A DNA stretch of 64,000 nucleotides from Rhizobium sp. Leaf306. Its GTDB lineage: Bacteria > Pseudomonadota > Alphaproteobacteria > Rhizobiales > Rhizobiaceae. The notes beneath the pieces are model-generated. The model saw only the letters and a list, made by a program, of their open reading frames with translations, was not told where the DNA came from and made no database searches. The translations under genes were made by a program, and so were the position numbers. Shown piece after piece: positions 60,574 through 64,000 of this stretch. The stretch covers positions 930,001-994,000 of the forward strand of contig NZ_LMNX01000002.1 in NCBI RefSeq assembly GCF_001423425.1. The letters are read 5' to 3'. Positions within the stretch are counted from its first letter, which is position 1. Each line of letters opens with the position of its first letter.

Positions 60574-61512
60574 ATGGACCAGCTTTCCTCTATGCGCGTC
60601 TTCGTGCGCGTCGTCGAAACGGGCAACTTCACGCGTGCTGCCGCGACCCTCAATATTCCCAAGACCACGGCCACCAACATGGTCCAGGGTCTGGAGGCGC
60701 ATCTGCGCACGAAGCTCCTCAACCGCACGACACGTCGGGTGATGGTCACGACCGATGGAGCACTCTACTACGAGCGCGCCGTACAGATCCTGTCGGAGCT
60801 TGAAGAACTCGACGGCACGATGTCGAAATCGCAGAACCAGCCCACGGGCCGACTGCGTGTCGAGATGGCAGGGGCGTTCGCCGACCTCGTGGTGATCCCT
60901 AACCTGTGCGAATTCTACCAGCGCTACCCGCAGATCCAGCTGGATATCGGGGTCGGCGACCGGCTGGTCGATTACATTGCTGAAAATGTCGACTGCGCTC
61001 TTCGAGGCGGCACGCCCAAGGACCAGTCGCTGATCGCGCGCAAAGTCGGCGAGCTCCGCATGCGCAATTACCTATCCCCGAACTATCTTGAGCGATTCGG
61101 TATGCCGACCCATCCGCGAGATCTGGAGACCGACCATTTCTCTGTCGGTTACCTCAACGCGACGGCCGGCCGGATCATGACCTTCGACTTTTGCAAAGAG
61201 GATGAGACGCTGGAGATCATGCCGCGTTACGCTGTCTCGGTGAATGATGCGCGCTCCTACGTCAACGCGGCGGTCGCGGGTCTCGGGATCGCACAGGCAG
61301 CGCGGTTCATGGTCCAGGAGCACGTGAAGAGGGGCGAACTCATCGAGATCTTCGCCGAATGGGAGTGCGAACCGCTGCCGCTCTACATCGTCTACCCGCA
61401 AACCCGGCACCTTTCCAACAAGGTCCGGGTCTTCGTGGATTGGCTCGCCAAACTGGTTCAAGGCTTGAAGGAAGACGAACAGCCGACGGTCACATTGCTG
61501 AAAACGGGCTGA
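60574..61512 (+). CDS. LysR-family regulator, probably of the efflux operon
   Basis: A 312-residue LysR protein: HTH near the N-terminus (MRVFVRVVETGNFTRAAATL and then PKTTATNMVQGLEAHL) and a C-terminal effector domain with VGDRLVDYIAENVDCALRGG, typical of the CrgA/DhcR branch. It is transcribed away from the hydrolase-like/adaptor/pump genes with a 160-bp divergent spacer, the standard position for a LysR controlling its neighbours. It ends 8 bp from the convergent BA14K gene. Confidence 0.92.
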   Translation: MDQLSSMRVFVRVVETGNFTRAAATLNIPKTTATNMVQGLEAHLRTKLLNRTTRRVMVTTDGALYYERAVQILSELEELDGTMSKSQNQPTGRLRVEMAGAFADLVVIPNLCEFYQRYPQIQLDIGVGDRLVDYIAENVDCALRGGTPKDQSLIARKVGELRMRNYLSPNYLERFGMPTHPRDLETDHFSVGYLNATAGRIMTFDFCKEDETLEIMPRYAVSVNDARSYVNAAVAGLGIAQAARFMVQEHVKRGELIEIFAEWECEPLPLYIVYPQTRHLSNKVRVFVDWLAKLVQGLKEDEQPTVTLLKTG

Positions 61513-61520
61513 GTTAGGTC

Positions 61521-62282
61521 TCAGCCGTAGGGGGACTGACACGTGCGGCGCATGCCGCCGTAGGACGTGTAGCTGTTGTCGTTGGCGCGGTATGAACGAT
61601 ATCGCGACAGGCACCACTCCTCGTGCGCCGAATTCCCCATGGATGTTGCGTCGTATGAGGCGTTTTGCGGCGAAGACGAGCGGTCAGTTTCACGCACAAG
61701 ACGGCCGTCTTGACCACGCCCGATCATCGTGCTCGTGGCGCTGACCTGCTGAACCAGCCCCTGCTCTTCGATGCCGGTGTCTCCGTTGCCAGAAACAATG
61801 TTGTCCTGACCATGCGACATGGCGACCGGTGACTGGCAAGCCCGACGCTGGCCACCCCTGTCAGGCTGGTAGGTGTTGTCCTCGAGCCTGTAGGAACGGT
61901 AGCGCGCGAAGCACCAGTCGGCATGCGCCTGGTTAACCGATGCATCGGACACAGGATCTACCGACGCCTGGTCCGCCTCATCCAAGGAAGCCGTCTGGAC
62001 GCCGTCCACCGCATCCGTCGCCTGGTCCTGGGCAGCTACGGGCTGCCCCTGCGCATCCGACGCTGGCAGATCGATCTTTGCGGTCACAGCAGCAATCCGC
62101 TCGTAACGCTGATCGCCGCTGCTCACGACCACGGGTGTCGAGGTCCAAAGATCAGGATGGTCAACGTTGGAAAAGCGATGGGGCGCCGGCTCGGCAATGA
62201 GATAAGCCGTGGCGGCAACGCCACTCAAGAAGACCGTGACGGCCAAGACAAGCCCGCTCAGAAGTAGAAGGATCGCTTTCAC
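61521..62282 (-). CDS. BA14K-family protein with two repeat units
   Basis: A 253-residue protein. A hydrophobic N-terminal segment (ILLLLSGLVLAVTVFLSGVAATAYL) anchors or exports it. Two BA14K motifs follow: HADWCFARYRSYRLEDNTY ending RRACQSPV (about 160-195), and HEEWCLSRYRSYRANDNSY ending RRTCQSPYG at the C-terminus. BA14K proteins are an alphaproteobacterial family first noted as a lectin-like immunoreactive Brucella protein. I chose the GTG at 62282, with GGAG upstream, because the signal segment begins there; the frame is open to 62432. Confidence 0.88.
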   Translation of the reverse strand: MKAILLLLSGLVLAVTVFLSGVAATAYLIAEPAPHRFSNVDHPDLWTSTPVVVSSGDQRYERIAAVTAKIDLPASDAQGQPVAAQDQATDAVDGVQTASLDEADQASVDPVSDASVNQAHADWCFARYRSYRLEDNTYQPDRGGQRRACQSPVAMSHGQDNIVSGNGDTGIEEQGLVQQVSATSTMIGRGQDGRLVRETDRSSSPQNASYDATSMGNSAHEEWCLSRYRSYRANDNSYTSYGGMRRTCQSPYG

Positions 62283-62470
62283 GACGAGGATGCTCCGCAG
62301 ATTTTCAACATGCGGACAAAATGCATGCGCGCGCAGAGGGTTCCGAACGAATTGCAACCTCGCCCGAGACAAATGCAAGGTGGTACAAAAAAGCCGACAT
62401 TTGCTCGGCAGGAAGCCCCAGAGTTGCGCCATTCAGATTGTGATAGACTATCATACGGGAGGAGATTCCG

Positions 62471-62755
62471 ATGAGAACCCTGATCGCTGCCTTGGCGGTC
62501 ACGCTCGCCGCCTTGCCGGCTGAAGCACAGCAGTTTCGCAATACCGAAATCCAGCCAGATGGGACGGGTGGATATTACGGCACCTATGGAAACGAGAATT
62601 TCGAGGTAAGGCCACAAGGCGATGGCGTCTCGGGACATATGGGTGGACGCAGACCCGATGTCGTCGAAGAACGGCCCTCACGACGCCCCGGAAGCGTCGG
62701 CGCGACGCAGCGAAACTGCGTCGTCGACGGCAACGGAAACGCCATTTGCCGGTGA
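62471..62755 (+). CDS. Small secreted protein, function unknown
   Basis: A 94-residue protein. Residues 1-19 are a signal peptide (MRTLIAALAVTLAALPAEA). The mature part is Gly/Arg-rich (GGYYGTYGNENFEVRPQGD, GHMGGRRPDVVEERPSRRP) and ends CVVDGNGNAICR, with two Cys that may pair. GGAGGAG lies before the ATG at 62471. It is divergent from the BA14K gene and is the last clearly core-like gene before the tRNA fragment. Confidence 0.8.
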   Translation: MRTLIAALAVTLAALPAEAQQFRNTEIQPDGTGGYYGTYGNENFEVRPQGDGVSGHMGGRRPDVVEERPSRRPGSVGATQRNCVVDGNGNAICR

Positions 62756-62792
62756 AACCGGCGTTTGAACATTTCAATGTAAAGAATTGATT

Positions 62793-62838
<46 letters not shown>

Positions 62839-63006
62839 TATATTGTTTGTTGCCGTTGTTAATAGGTTAAACTGCACCCTTATCCGAGATTAAGGAAGCA
62901 CCGTAAGCGCTACCCCAGACGCCATGGCGCCTTTGCCGATTTCGCGAGAAGCCGAGGCTTCAGGTGCAAAGATAGTAAGTTCTTTGAGAACGGCGTGGAC
63001 TCAGAG

Positions 63007-64000
63007 TTAAGACGCAGGCTTGAGCAAATCGTCAACAGCTTTAGTGATCTTGTCCCACTGCACATAATAGGCATCGCTAGAGACTTCAGGACGCATTTCT
63101 CCGACAACAGCGCCATAGTACGCCTTTGCTAATGATGCGCTTCTGCCCATGCACCAATTGAAGTGGTTCGGGCTCTGGAACTCGAGGATCCGCGCACCCG
63201 GCTTGCAGAAGATTACGTTCGTCAGGCCAGCGCCGTGCGGTCCAACGATGTAATCTGCGCTCGCCATTGTGTTGATCTGAAATGCAAGATCCTTTCCGGT
63301 GAAGGAAACAATCTCAAATCCTCGCTGTTTCAGGTAGCTTTCGATACCTTCTTCATTGACCAGTCTCCGATTCTGCGTGTCCGATCGGCTTATGTAAACG
63401 CGGCTGGCGTACGCACCGGGGCCCTGATAGCGCTGCTTCAGCGTGCGGAATGCTTCGACTGTGACTGGGTGAATATCCAGCCCTTCCGAACCTCGCTGAT
63501 GTGGGAACAGAAGCTTCCGCACTTTCACAGATCCGTTTCCCGAGATCCGAACCACTTTCAGCCCGAGCGCTTCAGCTACCACTTCAGCACTGGCTGCATG
63601 ATAGGGCGCTGTAAATGCAGGCAGTAAAACGACCGGTCGATCGCCCTTCCACAGATCCAGCAATCCGCTGTTCATTTTCGCAACGAAGAAGTGCAGCCAG
63701 TGATAGATATTTTCGGAGACACCGCCGAACGCATGAAGGGCGGTGTCTATCTCAAGAGTCGGCTCAACGTCTCGCATCCAGTAAGCATGTCCGTCGCCGC
63801 CATCCGCCATAGATGTTTCCCGATAGAATGGGAAATGGAACAGGCTTTCACCTGCGATCCTGCCATCTTTCTCTATGACTGCATAAGGTGTGCGCAGAGT
63901 GACGTCAGACAGCTCGATGAGGTCAATCTGCTTGGCGGTGTAAGCGTTCTCGTGATGGGTGCCAAATATATGGGGAAGGGCTTCGACCCGCGTCTCCGCC
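63007..64000 (-). CDS. GT61-family glycosyltransferase, N-terminus missing
   Basis: The frame is open from 63007 to the right edge (331 codons), so the start is outside the window; an internal ATG at 63810 is not the true start, because conserved-looking sequence continues upstream (RTPYAVIEKDGRIAG). The C-terminal region has the DUF563/GT61 signature ASADYIVGPHGAGLTNVIFCKPGARILEF in pattern, and HAFGGVSENIYHWLHF near the middle. Such enzymes transfer xylose or similar sugars; in bacteria they sit in surface-polysaccharide islands. Base composition is less GC-rich than the core genes. Confidence 0.88.
   Translation of the reverse strand, partial: AETRVEALPHIFGTHHENAYTAKQIDLIELSDVTLRTPYAVIEKDGRIAGESLFHFPFYRETSMADGGDGHAYWMRDVEPTLEIDTALHAFGGVSENIYHWLHFFVAKMNSGLLDLWKGDRPVVLLPAFTAPYHAASAEVVAEALGLKVVRISGNGSVKVRKLLFPHQRGSEGLDIHPVTVEAFRTLKQRYQGPGAYASRVYISRSDTQNRRLVNEEGIESYLKQRGFEIVSFTGKDLAFQINTMASADYIVGPHGAGLTNVIFCKPGARILEFQSPNHFNWCMGRSASLAKAYYGAVVGEMRPEVSSDAYYVQWDKITKAVDDLLKPAS

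Overview
The window is GC-rich chromosomal DNA from an alphaproteobacterium, almost certainly a member of the Rhizobiaceae (Rhizobium/Agrobacterium/Sinorhizobium group). The best markers are the acpXL-fabZ-fabF-fabF-adh-lpxXL cluster for the C28 very-long-chain fatty acid of rhizobial lipid A, a BA14K-repeat protein, DUF1127 and entericidin small proteins, an HWE-kinase bacteriophytochrome of the Agp2 type, and the znuA / znuCB-zur zinc locus. Most of the window reads as core genome. Only the last ~1.2 kb looks like the edge of an acquired island.

Layout. 1-6.3 kb: an MHYT sensor cut by the left edge, dusA, an AraC regulator and a hybrid bacteriophytochrome kinase. 6.4-7.7 kb: a fumarylacetoacetate hydrolase-family enzyme and a gamma-carbonic-anhydrase-like protein. 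7.7-11 kb: the zinc regulon, with znuC-znuB-zur diverging from znuA across two palindromes that look like Zur sites. 11.5-22.1 kb: an oligosaccharide catabolic operon (binding protein, two permeases, ATPase, sugar isomerase, Gfo/Idh dehydrogenase, aldo/keto reductase, GH43 glycosidase) diverging from its LacI regulator, with two matching operators. 22.2-24.9 kb: gnd, a START-like protein and a PAS protein. 25-30.5 kb: the VLCFA lipid A operon. 30.6-33.2 kb: nucleoside hydrolase, TSUP transporter, cobU.

34.2-42.8 kb: a ProU-type betaine/choline transporter, an entericidin lipoprotein, a formyltransferase-fold protein, a LysR regulator, a DUF1127 protein, a GlxA-type AraC regulator and a double receiver protein. 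42.9-48 kb: a large MscS-type channel, a GlsB-like membrane protein, DUF924, UPF0303 and TerC. 48.2-54.8 kb: fused SecDF, a YqaA-like protein, an amino acid permease, a HAD phosphatase and an SDR. 54.8-61.5 kb: a degenerate tRNA-like gene, an RND efflux pump with its adaptor, a hydrolase-fold pseudoenzyme and a LysR regulator. 61.5-64 kb: a BA14K protein, a small secreted protein, a 46-bp 3' fragment of tRNA-Lys(CTT), and a GT61 glycosyltransferase cut by the right edge.

How the parts work together: the zinc genes form one homeostatic circuit. The 11.5-21 kb genes import and hydrolyse a glycoside and then oxidise or isomerise the sugars. The acpXL cluster builds and attaches the C28 acyl chain, using one canonical ketosynthase and one that lacks catalytic residues. 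I found no CRISPR array, prophage, insertion sequence or secretion-system island. The most unusual items are the degenerate tRNA-like gene, the tRNA-Lys attachment-site fragment, the catalytically incomplete FabF2 and hydrolase, and the double receiver with substituted key residues.
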